64,000 bases of DNA. Origin: Lentinus brumalis (lineage: Eukaryota > Basidiomycota > Agaricomycetes > Polyporales > Polyporaceae). Both the position numbers and the translations under genes were made by a program. The DNA lies in NCBI GenBank assembly GCA_001792895.1, contig MARA01000039.1, positions 62,001 to 126,000 on the forward strand, written 5' to 3'. Positions 35,054-48,035 of this stretch are shown here, piece after piece (positions within the stretch are counted from its first letter, which is position 1; every line of letters begins with the position of its first letter). Under the pieces are notes generated by a model. The model saw only the letters and a program-made list of their open reading frames with translations. It did no database searches and was not told where the DNA came from.

Positions 35054-38000
35054 TCACTCATCAGCCCAGCGAGGCAGCCACTCCTGCCATCCAGCCCACT
35101 CGTCCTCCTCCTCGTAGGTCTTGTCCTCAAACGCGAACGACTCTTCTTTGGATCCCCATGGCTGTTCGGTTTCAGGCGGGTGATGGGGAGGGTGGTGCGG
35201 CCCCTTCGACTTCTTGAGTGGGTTCAGCAACCTCTCAATCACGTGCAAAGCGCCGTTGCGGAGCGGCACGTCCGCGAGCTTGACTTTAACTCCATGCACG
35301 AACAGAAGCGTCTCGTAGTGCGCTTGCTTCTTCCACGGGAGCGGCGACTTCTGCGCGAACTGAACGACGTGCACGTCCAGGGAGTGGTTTGTCAGCAGCG
35401 TGGGCGCGGTGATGTTCAGCGAATACGCAATGGGCGGGTGCGGGGGAGAGGGGAAGTGTGGCTTCTTGTGATGAGGGAAGTGGTGCGGCGGACCGTGCTG
35501 ATGCGGACCGTGCTGATGCGGAAGAGGCACGCAGTGGTGTCCAGGACCGTGGTTAGGACCATGCTCCGTAGGGAAATGAGGCGGCTGCCACGGGCCATGT
35601 CCAGGGAAAGGCGGGTGGTGAGGGCGAGGAGGGAAGTGAGGCAGTCCTTCATCATTAGGGAACAGTGGCGGATGCGGTCCGTTGGGCGACAGTGGGCACT
35701 CATCATGCGCAAAAGGCGGAGGTTGTAGCGGACCCCAGTGATGCGGGCATCCGTTATGAGGCAGGGATTGCGAAGGGCGAGAACCCCATCCGTATGGCCG
35801 CTCGTGGTGGAATGGCAGCGGAGGCAAAGGGCCGCAGCGCGGGGAACCGTCGTGATGGAGAAAAGGAGGAGGACCGTGATGCGGCGGCGGCGGTCCCCAG
35901 TGGGCCGGACCCTGGTGGAAGGGCGGCGGCGTAGGAGACCGGTGGTGCGGAGGTCCATGATGAGCGAACGGCGGAGGAGGAGGACCGTGGCAAGGGCACC
36001 TATGCTCAAACCCAGAAGGCGAGGGAGGATAACGGGGAGGAGAGAAGTGACCAGGAGACGGCCGGTAACTGTCCTGATAGGCCTCGTACCGCTCTGGTCC
36101 CTCAGTCATTGGCCCATCATAGGAGTAGTAGGCCGAGTGATCAGGTCGGCCGTATGAGTACCATGAGTCCTGCGTGCCAGCGTACGAGTACGAGGAGTAC
36201 TGATTGTCGGGGTAACGATGTGATTGTTGTTGTCCGTCATATACCCAGTCCTGAGGACCGTCATGCGAGTAGGCGGAGTCTTCGGGATGAGGCTGAGCAG
36301 TCCAGCTACGACGCTGCTGCTCGTTTGCACACGCGGATTGCCAACTGGGCACTTTCCAATTGAACTTGCCATTGAGAGGCTTGGTGCTTGAACCCTCGTT
36401 ATCCCCGTACTCGAGGGACTCGCGCGTCTCACCGAGCAGCTCAGCTAGGTCCAGCTCACCGTAGTCAAGCTGTTCGTAGGACTCCCGGTATTCGGTGTCA
36501 TGTTCCGACGGAACGAAGTCCGAGTCGGAGGCATTGTGGAGGTAATCTGATGCTCATCGTCAGCTTCCACTTAAGACTGGTTGGGTGGTCGAGGCTTACT
36601 CGTGTGGAACACAAACTCAGGGACGATGTGGTACTGAAGAAGCTTCTTGAGAGCCTTCTCGCCGAAGGGCGAGAACAGGAACAACCGCAGGTTGCGTGGG
36701 AGCCTCTGGAACGCCTGGTTCGTGGGCGCGAAGAACGTGACCGCAGGCGAGCCGTCGACCGTCCCCCTTTCACATTGCGCCATTCCACGGCATCCGTCAG
36801 CCCAACGCGCTGGAGAGCCGAGGTCTTTCGGACGAATGTCAGCTCAGGCGTCATGCAGAGGGACAGAACACGAGCCTCACCAGAGTTGAAAATGCGCCTT
36901 GGAACAGGAACGTGGTTTGGAAGGCAGAAGGGGGTGGGAGAACAGGCTTATTGACAACATGGATCAAACCTAGTGCGACACATGGAATCAGCACGACGTC
37001 AGATATTGGCACCGCAGGCAGATGCTGCGTGCCGCGCAGTGAGTCAAAGCCTCACCGTTCGCAGTCGGGATGTTGGGTCGGATGATCTTCGAGAACAAGT
37101 TGACACCGAGATGAGGCAACAAGCCCGGTGCCCTGCCTACGCGGACGCGGAAAGGCTCCCCGTCCAGAGACCCGTCGTTGGCAGTCAGCGAGGTGGGATG
37201 GGTCAGATTCTTCGCGAGCTCAGATGTGGGCAGCCTAGATGGCAACGTTTGGTAGAGCAACACCAACTTGAGGAAATTCTTCAGCTCGGGCCCGGGGCGG
37301 CTGACAGTGTTCAGAAAACCTTCAGCCGTCGCCAAGATGTCGCCGATGTCATCCCCGGAGGTGAAGGCCTCTTCGAAGTCGAAGTCTCCATCCTCCTCCG
37401 GAGGAACGGGACGGTGGTGAGGACGAGGGAAGCCCCAGTCCGGAAGAGCGAAGAACGTGACACTGCATTATGATCCAGTTAGGCTATCTCTGAAGCATGG
37501 CAGGTGGAACGAGACGTACTTGACGGAGGAATCGTTGAGCAACTTGGTCACATCCTCGGTGTGGTTGACAATGTTGAAGATCCGAGAGAACCTGGCAAGC
37601 GAAATGAGTCCAATGGCGCGTGCAATCCGAAGATCATTGTGAATTACCTCGGGTTGTGCTCTAAGAACTGATAGATCGTGACATTGGACGGTGCACCGGG
37701 AGGATGGTGGGGGTGGTGTCCGGGGAAATGAGGCCTGTGGTGACCAGGTTCATGCGGAGGAGGTCCCGGGGGACCAGGGTGGGGAGGCTCGTGCGGAGGG
37801 AAGTGTGGCGGCTTCGGAAGGTGCTCCGGAGGATTCGGGATTTCCTCCGGCGGACTAGGAAAGTGTCCGGGCACCTTAGGACGAGGAAAGTCGCCGTCCC
37901 AGGAGTTCGACTCGACTTCCTCTGGATCCGTGTAGTACGGTACTTGTGCAGCATCCATGACGAGTTGGGGTGCGTCAGGGGCCCAATTGTATTGCGCGTC

Positions 38001-38147
38001 ATCTTCGACAACATCGTTCTGAGCGTAAGAATAACCATCGTCAATGAGCTCGGCCTCCTCGCCGCCCCTGACGCGACCCAGGTCGGGCCGAGCAGAGACG
38101 AGGAGTCCTCCGTACGCCACCGCGAGCACGGTGTGCAGCAGCAGCAT
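35054..38147 (-). CDS. Secreted fasciclin (FAS1) protein with His/Pro-rich insertion
   Basis: A multi-exon gene whose ATG at 38147 starts a signal peptide (MLLLHTVLAVAYGGLLVSA). A short acidic region and a His/Pro-rich stretch precede the first FAS1 domain (NVTIYQFLEHNPR, FNIVNHTEDVTKLL, FFALPDWGF, ELKNFLKLVLLYQTLP, SLDGEPFRVRV, LIHVVNKPVLPPP). The second FAS1 domain begins ALQRVGLTDAVEW and VDGSPAVTFFAPTNQAF, then KKLLQYHIVPEFVFHT. It is interrupted by roughly 300 residues, of which about 215 (near 36075-35430) are packed with His and Pro, before the domain resumes at LNITAPTLLTNHSLDVHV and ends in ALHVIERLLNPLKK. A C-run at 36763-36767 seems one base short and shifts the frame. FAS1 proteins usually act in adhesion at the cell surface. 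The His-rich part could bind metal ions; that is inference. Confidence 0.85.
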
Positions 38148-38612
38148 CTTGAGAGGAAAGGGGGAGAAAAAGAGGAGAGGAGGCGTAAGGCGAGGACTCG
38201 CACAGGCCACGGGGTATAAGTACCTCAGACCAGACGAGGACGTTATGACGCCTTATGTGCATTCATGCCGGAGCCGTTACGCAGACCGCAGTAAGGGCAG
38301 GGCGCTAGACTGCTTGCGTGCAGCCCTGGGCAACCCTGGGCCCGACATTCGGCATGGTGCGATCGCGCTCATCCGCAGTAGATGCGCTCCTCGCTCACGA
38401 TAGATATCCACGTCCTCGGTGCATGGGTAACAGCCAGAACCAATCCACAAATAGCTCGGAGGTCTTTGGGAGCAGCGACGGTGACAACGCAAGCTGTTGG
38501 GGCCAAAGAGACGGCACTAACGCCAGTCCTTGCACACAGTGCTGTCGCTGAAAGTGAGAGTTTCGAACATGCTATAGTGTCATACAAATCGTGAGCGGGG
38601 TATACAATCCTT
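38148..38612. other. Intergenic, upstream of the fasciclin gene and downstream of VMA1
   Basis: No gene seen. It should hold the fasciclin promoter (minus strand, with TATA-like ACTTATACC near 38212-38221) and the VMA1 3' UTR. Confidence 0.4.
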
Positions 38613-41004
38613 TTACTCTACCAGCTGCCGGAACTTCTCCTGAATCTCGGTGTGAAGCGAGTCCATCTTCTGCCTGATTGGCTCTTTTCCTTGCGACGGG
38701 GACTGTTTGCCAAGCCGGTGGAGGTTAGCAATATCCCCAACAGGAGGACGCCTACTCCACGTACCTCGAACTTCATTTGTGACAGCTTGAACATCACGTC
38801 GGACGCCGAGTCGCGAATCTTGGCAAAGGTGATGTCGCCAGACGCAACCGCCTTCTGAGCAGCATCGTGGAACGCGACGAAGTTGCGCAGCATCGCGCTC
38901 GTCTTGTAGAAGGGACAGAAACGGTCGTACTCGGACATACCGTTCTGCTGCAGGAAATCGTCCTTGAGCATACGCGCGACCTCGAGCGTGATCTTGTCGT
39001 TCTCTCCAAGAGCGCTCTTGCCGACAAGCTGAACGATCTCAGCAAGATCCTCCTCCTTCTGCAGGATCTCTTTCGTCTTTGTCCGCAGCTCGACGAAGCC
39101 GGGCTCCGTGGTCTCGTAATGTTGCTCGAGGACCTTCGTGTACTTGGAGTATGACAAGGACCAGTTGACTGACGGGAAGTGTTTCCGCTGCGCGAGCTTC
39201 TTGTCCAGACCCCAGAAGACTTGCACGATACTGAGAGTGGCGGCTGTGACAGGATCTGAGAAGTCACCTCCAGGAGGTGACACGCTAGTGTCAAGGGTGA
39301 GCAGGGACCATGATGCTCATACTTGGTATTACTCACGCGCCGACGATGGAGACAGTGCCCTGGCGAACCGGGTTACCGATACAGGTTACCTTACCAGCAC
39401 GTTCGTAGAAGCTAGCCAGCTTGGTACCGAGATATGCAGGGTAACCCGAGTCAGCCGGCATCTCTGCCAGACGACCGGAAATCTCACGAAGAGCCTCGGC
39501 CCAACGTGAGGTCGAGTCTGCCATCATGGAGACGTTCGTCCCCTGGTCACGGAAGTACTCTGCGAGGGTGATACCGGTGTAAATGGACGCCTCACGCGCC
39601 GCGACAGGCATGTTGGACGTGTTCGCGACAAGGGTAGTGCGCTTCATGATAGGTTCTTGACGATCACCGACTTCCATTGTGAGTTCGGGGAACTGAAGAG
39701 GCGTTAGGTTTAGTGGTACGAGCGTTATGCATGCGTACTCACGTCCATCAATACTTCAGCCATCTGCACGGATTGGTCAACTACCAGTATTGGTCAAGAC
39801 CACCGTACAACATACCTCATTGCCGCGCTCTCCGCAACCGACGTAGATGATGATGTCACTGTTCGAGTACTTCGATAGCGCCTGCGAGATGACGGTCTTG
39901 CCGCAACCGAAAGCACCAGGAATAGCTGTCGTCCCTCCTTGCACGCAACTGTATGCCAGTTCATGAACCGATCGTCCAGAAGTTGTAATCATCCAGACTT
40001 ACGGGAAGAGCGCGTCGAGAATACGTTGACCAGTGAGCAGAGGGTAATCCGCAGTATGCTTCTCTGCTACGGGTCGAGGTGCACGGACAGGCCAAACCTG
40101 CATCATGGTATGTTTCGTTGTCTTGCCATCAAACTCTGTCTCCAATACTATATCCTGCGGAGGTGAAAATGCGGTCATTAACGCTGCTGCGAGTATTGCG
40201 TACGGAGACCACTCACATCTACAGCATAGCTGCCCTTCTCGGCGATATGGGTGATCGTACCAAGCCCGCGAGGTCCGAGCATGATCTTGTGGTTGTCAAC
40301 GAGGGAGTTCTCGTAGACGCGCCCGAAGATGTCACCTCCGGAGATGTGGTCCCCGACCTGAGATACCGATATGTACGGACACCCGGAAGATGGAGATGAC
40401 CACATACCTTGTAGTTGACGGGGTTGAAATCCCACTTCAGCGACCTATCCAGCGCGTCGGTGTTGATACCTCTTGGAATGTATATTGATTTAGACAGCTC
40501 TTGAATGGACTGCAAGGACGATGTCATGCCTAGATCACGGATATCCTAACAGGAGAACGTACTCGTAGCGGACGCTGGATTCCGTCAACGATGTTGCCCA
40601 TAAGGCCTGAGGATACGCTAAGCCTTTGTTCAGGTATCATTGCTCAGCACGTACCAGGACCAAGCTCCACACTGAGTGGCTTTCCTGTCCGAAGCACAGG
40701 ATCGCCGACTGTTACTCCAGAGGTCTCCTCGTACACCTGAATCGTTGCCTTGTCCGCGTCGATACGAATGACCTCTGACGCGTGCCATCAATCCCATGTA
40801 TTCCTACAACACTCTAGGCCACTACTCACCACCGACCAGCTCGTCATGTCCGACACGGACGAGTTCGTACATGGCGGAGCCGGTCATGTTCTCCGCGATG
40901 ACGACAGGACCGGACACACCGAAGACCTGGCCGAAGCGGGACTCGCGGTCTTCATCTCTGACCTTGGGAAGGTCTCTCTTCGCGTTCTGGAGGGCACCGG
41001 CCAT
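38613..41004 (-). CDS. VMA1: V-type H+-ATPase catalytic subunit A
   Basis: Catalytic nucleotide-binding subunit of the V1 sector, which hydrolyses ATP to acidify vacuoles and endosomes. ATG is at 41004 ([15 protein letters not shown]). Landmarks: [55 protein letters not shown], the P-loop [12 protein letters not shown] (near 39900), [84 protein letters not shown]. The last exon runs to [17 protein letters not shown] and TAA 38615-38613. At least eight introns interrupt it. No intein is inserted at the P-loop. It is divergent from RPT1 with 249 bp between the start codons. Confidence 0.96.
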
Positions 41005-41253
41005 GGTAGAGGATGGAAGGGAGGGAGATAATGGCACAACTTGGCGATGGACAAGCGGCGACAGGGCCGACTGACGACAGGCTCCCCACTCGGGAGCTGC
41101 CGCAGAGCCTGGCAGCCCCATATATGGGAACTGACGCATGCCAGCGCTACATCCAGCGCCTACGCGTGGACTGACGCGTCCTCTGGTGGCTTCTGACCAA
41201 GCGCGTGCTCTTGAACGCATCTCTGTCCTCGACCGCCACCACCGTATACACAA
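41005..41253. promoter_or_regulatory. Shared divergent promoter region, VMA1 and RPT1
   Basis: 249 bp separate the start codons of two divergent housekeeping genes, so both promoters must lie here. A GTATACACAATG context precedes RPT1. No clear TATA box is seen for VMA1. Confidence 0.6.
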
Positions 41254-43149
<1,896 letters not shown>

Positions 43150-43658
43150 ATTAGTAGTACTGTACGCATCGCTTGTTCTATATTTTCTGCCATCTGTTAT
43201 GTTATCGGACGTTTCGGGCTCTTTTTGCGTGCAAGCCGGAGAGTTGAAGCCAGCGTGAGCTCCATATACGTGACGTGATTTCACGCAGGTATGGTGACTA
43301 CGCCCCCCGGCCAAGCAGGAGGTGGTCACCGTGTTGATGCTCTGCGTGTTCTAAGCTCACTTTAGGCTCCGAGCTGACATCGCTGACGCCAGTCAGGAAA
43401 CAACCTTGATCTACGGCTGAGAGCCGTTTACTGTCTGCCACCTTCAGCCTGCTGGAAGTCGTCAAGCTCGGTCCATCCGAGACGTCGCTGCCTGTAAGCG
43501 GCGCTAGGTCATTTTGTTGCTCGTAACCCGGATACGGGGTGATCTTGGCCAGTGGGGAGAATTGAAGTTCTCCAGCTTCTGTGATGCCCACCATGATGAG
43601 ACGAAGCTTGTAGTACCAGGAAGGTACAGTTCCTATGTACTCAGGGGTAACAAGAGAC
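43150..43658. other. Intergenic, nothing recognised
   Basis: Downstream of RPT1 and up to the foldback element. Open frames here do not resemble known proteins. Confidence 0.4.
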
Positions 43659-43839
43659 CTTTGGCCCCGTTTGGCAAACGGGTTGGGATTTGGTTGCGAG
43701 TCGGAAAAGGTCGGTTTGCCTGCCAAACGTCCCTAGCCGCCCATACTCCAAACCGACTCCACTCCCATCACGAGAAGGATTTTGGCGGGCAAACCGACTC
43801 CCAACCAAATCCCAACCCGTTTGCCAAACGGGGCCAAAG
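43659..43839. mobile_element. MITE-like foldback element with 38-bp perfect terminal inverted repeats
   Basis: 181 bp. The left arm 43659-43696 begins CTTTGGCCCCGTTTGGCAAA. The right arm 43802-43839 is its exact reverse complement, ending in TTTGCCAAACGGGGCCAAAG. Pairing continues for about 7 more bases (GAGTCGG/CCGACTC) after one mismatch. There is no coding capacity. No clear target duplication is visible at the borders, so the mobilising superfamily cannot be named. Confidence 0.75.
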
Positions 43840-43982
43840 TAAGCTTCAAGAAGGGGATGACGTCACCCTGCTTTCTCCCTTGGGCGCTCTGAAGTTCCGT
43901 CACGCGTGACCTCAGTGACCGCTCGCGCCGTCGCGACTCGCGCACTCGCCGGACCACACCCTGACGGCTGGCTCACTGACCC

Positions 43983-45782
43983 ATGTCTACTCGTCGACAC
44001 AAACGACGACGGACCGACGAGGACGCGGACTACGAAGAGCAGCTTGTATCACCAAGCTCGCCGGCAGATGAACCCGAGGAGGTAGCAACTGCCGCTGACC
44101 CGGAGCCCCGTCCGGAAGCGCCGACTGGGGAACTTGACACTGAGGGCCAGGCGTTTGCGAAGGATCAGGAGATATGGGACGCGTTCAAGGAGGAACACTA
44201 TGAAGGTGTGTATTGTACTTAGCCTCGCGTTGTTGAGGTCGATAGACTGTTCGCAGTACTCGAGCAGTTGCCGCTATCTCTGCACAGAGCCTTCACCCTG
44301 ATCCAAGAATTGGATGAGCAAGCACAAGGTAGCTGCCACGAGTTTTCTACCGGGAAAGCCCCTTTGACATTGCTTAGGGAACATAACAAATCTGACACCT
44401 GCTATCCTCAAGTATGTCTCGCTGCGGAGGGCATTGGCGGATATGAATAAGAACCCCGAGGGGCCTCCTGCAGGCGAAGCTGTCCTCGGTGGAGATGTCG
44501 TCCAACTGCCTGCGGATTCCCCGCATGCTGAACTTGTTGCGGAGCCGCAGCCTTTTCACGGGAATGGGAACGGAAAATCGTCCGGTGGCAGCATTGGCAG
44601 CTCGCTCTCTCCGCCGCCTACGTCCACTCCTGGCCCTTCTACGAGCCGAACCACCCCAGCTCCTTCTCGGTCTCTCGCTGCAGTCATTCAAGACTCTGAC
44701 TCTACGCGGGAGCTGCTCATCGGCATCGCGCAGTCCGCGGAGGAGGTTTCTCGCGCGTCGAACGAGAAATATTATCTCGCGCGGCACGTATATGATCTCG
44801 TGAGTGCTCGACGTCTCCACAGGTGGCAATCGCCTCCCAATCTTCTTCACGCTCCATTTCACAGATTGACCGATACATCCGCGACCTGGACCGCGCCATC
44901 AAGGAACAGGAGGCGTCGATATCGCTCGGTCTCCGCCCTGGCACGCATCCAGCTTCCATCATTCTACCAGAGGTCGTCGTTCCCAAGCTTTCCCGCACAA
45001 GACCGTCCAGTCCACTACCAATAGAGCCGCCTCCTGAGTCTGATGTTCAACCCGCTCCCGCTCCCGTCCCTGCTCCCGAATCCACTGTCCAACTAGTAGA
45101 GTCCCCCGTTCCTGGCAAAGCAGCTACACCTCCACCGTCCGCCTCTCCCACCGAAGACGAGATCATCGACATCACAGACGATGCTGAACCCGAAACAGAT
45201 GCTGCCGCACCTGCCGCCGCACCTGCCTCCGCCCGCGGCAAGCGACGAGGTCGAAAACGGCGTAGATTCACACGTCCGCCACGGGAGCGCAGAACAACTT
45301 CAGTAGCAGCAGATGAGAACTCGGCCGAGAACCCGACGCAGTCAGAGGCAGAAGGAGATGCAGAGGAAAGGGAGGATCCGCCACGGGTCGGGAAGCAGCC
45401 CCCGCTCACTCTGAAGATTCCTGCGCAGAACGTTCCACCAGCTCTCCCGGAAGGGGAGGTCCCGGACCCCAACGAGCCTCGATACTGTTTCTGCAACCAG
45501 GTGTCGTATGGCGAGGTACGTGTCTGGTAGTGCGCGGAGCGCTATGGCTGATGACGACGCCGACGGTGCAGATGATCGCATGCGACAATCCGACCTGCGA
45601 GAGAGAATGGGTGCGTGGTGAACGTTGAGCTGTACGTCGATGCGAGATCTCCTAACTTTGCTTGCGTTCTGTAGTTCCATTTGGGTTGCGTCGGCCTCGC
45701 GAGGGCGCCCAAGGGGAAGTGGTACTGTCGCGATTGTGCTGAGCGCGTCAAGCGGACGAAGGGCAAGAAGAGGGCGCGCTAG
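43983..45782 (+). CDS. ING-family PHD-finger protein
   Basis: Probable histone-mark reader of an ING-type subunit, as in fungal NuA4 (Yng2) or Rpd3 (Pho23) complexes. The N-terminus is MSTRRHKRRRTDEDADYEE, followed by an acidic linker. After introns come LHRAFTLIQELDEQAQ, an ING-like helix, low-complexity Ser/Pro regions, SNEKYYLARHVYDL and DRYIRDLDRAIKEQEASI. A basic AT-hook-like patch RGKRRGRKRRR (near 45230) follows. The C-terminal PHD finger is split by two introns (after SYGE and after CEREW): YCFCNQVSYGE, MIACDNPTCEREW, FHLGCVGLARAPKGKWYCRDC. This is the ING-type C4HC3 pattern. It ends KGKKRAR, TAG 45782. Which ING paralogue it is cannot be settled here. Confidence 0.88.
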
Positions 45783-46046
45783 ACGTTGGAGGTCTACTAT
45801 CGGTTCACTTCTGTATGCATTTGGTTTAGTGGCATCGTACAGCTCTATGGATATCTGGTTATACTTGTACAACATGGGTATAGCAGTATAGTTACATATC
45901 GGTACTGTAATGATAGCGTACAATATCCGCAGGAGGATAGACAGTGGATGGTCAAACTAGTCAAGGATCTACGACACCTCATGTACTCCGGACTTGCATT
46001 CCGAGCTTGTTTGCTAGTGTCTCCATGTACACCTCTGGTAATGCAG

Positions 46047-47777
46047 TCAGTTAGTATGGTCCCGCTCGTCTGTATCAGCCACTTGCTTACCAGTTTCGTG
46101 TCGGAGCTTCCAATACTCGGTCAAGAGTTCGTTTAGCTCAGCTTGACTCGACTTCATATGCTCCGCCATCTAGAGGCAGTCAGCTATATGCTCCCTGATT
46201 CTGCACTGATGAGCACCCACCTTGCGATCGATCTCATCCGCCTCTGCACGGAGCTCCTCCACCTGGCGGTCGTTGTCCCGTCGCTCGACAGCCATCTCCT
46301 CGTACTCCCGCTGCAGCCGCTCGATAGTCTGCTGGCTCGCCAGCCGCTTGTCCTCCACGTGCCGCTGTGCACGCTCTAGCTTCTCCTGTGCGTTTGAGAA
46401 TTGTTTGTGCACGCGCTGCATACATCGAGGGGACGATCAGGAACGAAAGGGGACGATATCGATATAGCACGTAAGAGAACGCACCTCGCGCCGCATGATC
46501 AGCTCCGAACGCTCGCCCTTCTTACGATCGAGTGTGTCCCTCAGGTCTCCGAGCTCCTTCTGGGCCGAGTCGAGCGCGCGCATCTCCCTCTCGATGGTCT
46601 GCAGCTGCTCTACGCACGAGCGCACGTCCTGCAAAGAAGGCCCCACATGTTACATGCCTCATGCAGTCAGAGGAGCTGCAACCAAGGGACGCACCTTCTC
46701 GATGTTGAGCAGGGCAGCAATCTTTGTCTGCAGGTCGCGCGTCTTCGCCTCATTGGTAGCGAGCATCCGCTTCTCCTCCGCGGCGGTGTTGCCCATGCTG
46801 GCGATGTTCCGCTTGATGCGCTCCGGGGACTGAACAATGCGCGAACGGGTGCGGCTGATGTTCTCCGTGGCAGCGGCCATCTCGGCGGTCACTTTCTCCT
46901 GCAGGCACAGTTGAGACACGTAAGAACACAGTAGAGGAAATATGCTGGGGCACCTTCTCCGCTACCAGGACAGCCTTTTCCTGCTTGAGGTTCTCAACGT
47001 CCTGAAGGAAGCCCATGTGCTTCTCCTTGTATGCGATAACCTGCTCCATGAGAGCATTATTCTCTTGTCGGAGGGCTTCGCATTTCGGCTCATCCTCTGC
47101 TCTCTTCGCTCTGTGAAGTGCCCCTCGATATGAACAGACAAAGTCTCACGACAGCGCGGGCACTCACTTGAACTTGGTCATCTTATCCTCTAGCTCCGCT
47201 ATCTCCTCCGTCACAATCTGCCTCTCCTTCAGCAGAGCTGACGACTGTTCCCTCAAACGCGTGAGAAAGCCCTCGTTCTGTTCGGAAAACTTGATGAAGT
47301 TGATGAAGGCGGACAAGATAGCGCGCATGCGGTCGGAGTCCGGGAAGTACAGGTCCCTCGCACTGAAATCCATGATCTTTGCAGACTCTGCGAACCGCTG
47401 ACTGCGCGGCGTGTCAGCACTAAGCATCACAAAAGAAAGACAGGACACACAAATGGTGCAGCAGGAGATCATGTGCGAGTGCCTGCGAGTACAGTTCCTG
47501 GGATACCGGTGAGCACGAACTCCAGGACGACAAACGAGAGAGGAACGCGCACCGGGCTCTCCGTGTTGACCAGGGCTTGGTCGGCCGCTTCTTGCAGCGA
47601 GTCGAGGGTTATGCCTGTGACCTGTTCGAGACACGCACTGTATAGGCCCATGACGAACTCGGACGTGGGCCTCGCGACCTGCTCCGGGCTGATGCTGTAG
47701 CCCCAGTTTGCGAATGCCTCCACAATCTCGGAGGGCTTCATGGACGGAAACCAGAACTTGAGATTGGGGTCTGCCAT
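46047..47777 (-). CDS. NUF2: Kinetochore protein Nuf2 (Ndc80 complex)
   Basis: A subunit of the Ndc80 complex that links kinetochores to spindle microtubules. ATG 47777 opens a calponin-homology-like domain (KFWFPSMKPSEIVEAFANWGY, then MDFSARDLYFPDSDRMRAILSAFINFIKFSEQNE), the Nuf2 signature. The rest is long coiled coil across several exons (LLKERQIVTEEIAELEDK, MGFLQDVENLKQEKAVLVAE, MAAATENISRTRSRIVQSPE, LASQQTIERLQREYEEMAVE), ending HMKSSQAELNELLTEYWKLR. The stop used here is TGA at 46049-46047; the last exon boundary is the least certain point. It is divergent from the RecQ gene with 258 bp between starts. Confidence 0.9.
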
Positions 47778-48035
47778 AGTGTCCTCGTCGTATTCGACTG
47801 CAGTCGGCTAGACCTAGGAATGGGAGAGAGAAGAGGCTCAGCCACCGGGACGCGCGACGGATTTGTTTGTTTGGCGACGCGGCGGTCAGGTGACCGCACA
47901 GCGTGTCGCGTCGCGTCGCGCTGCCCGGCCGCTACCGGTCCTCAATCATCCTTTGCTCGTTCATCTCAGCCTATACCCCTCCCGATCCTTTCTTTCGGTC
48001 CACATCCTCCCTCCGCCGACATCTTGCTTTTCCCA
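47778..48035. promoter_or_regulatory. Shared divergent promoter region, NUF2 and RecQ helicase
   Basis: 258 bp between divergent start codons, with a short GTCGCGTCGCGTCGC repeat near 47906-47920. No TATA box is evident. Confidence 0.5.

Noticed and set aside
39880..39920. Possible VMA1 intein near the P-loop, as in yeast
   Set aside because: [16 protein letters not shown] reads straight through with no insertion.
43298..43957. Minus- and plus-strand frames across the foldback element
   Set aside because: They are produced by the inverted repeats themselves. Both strands show the same peptide pieces.
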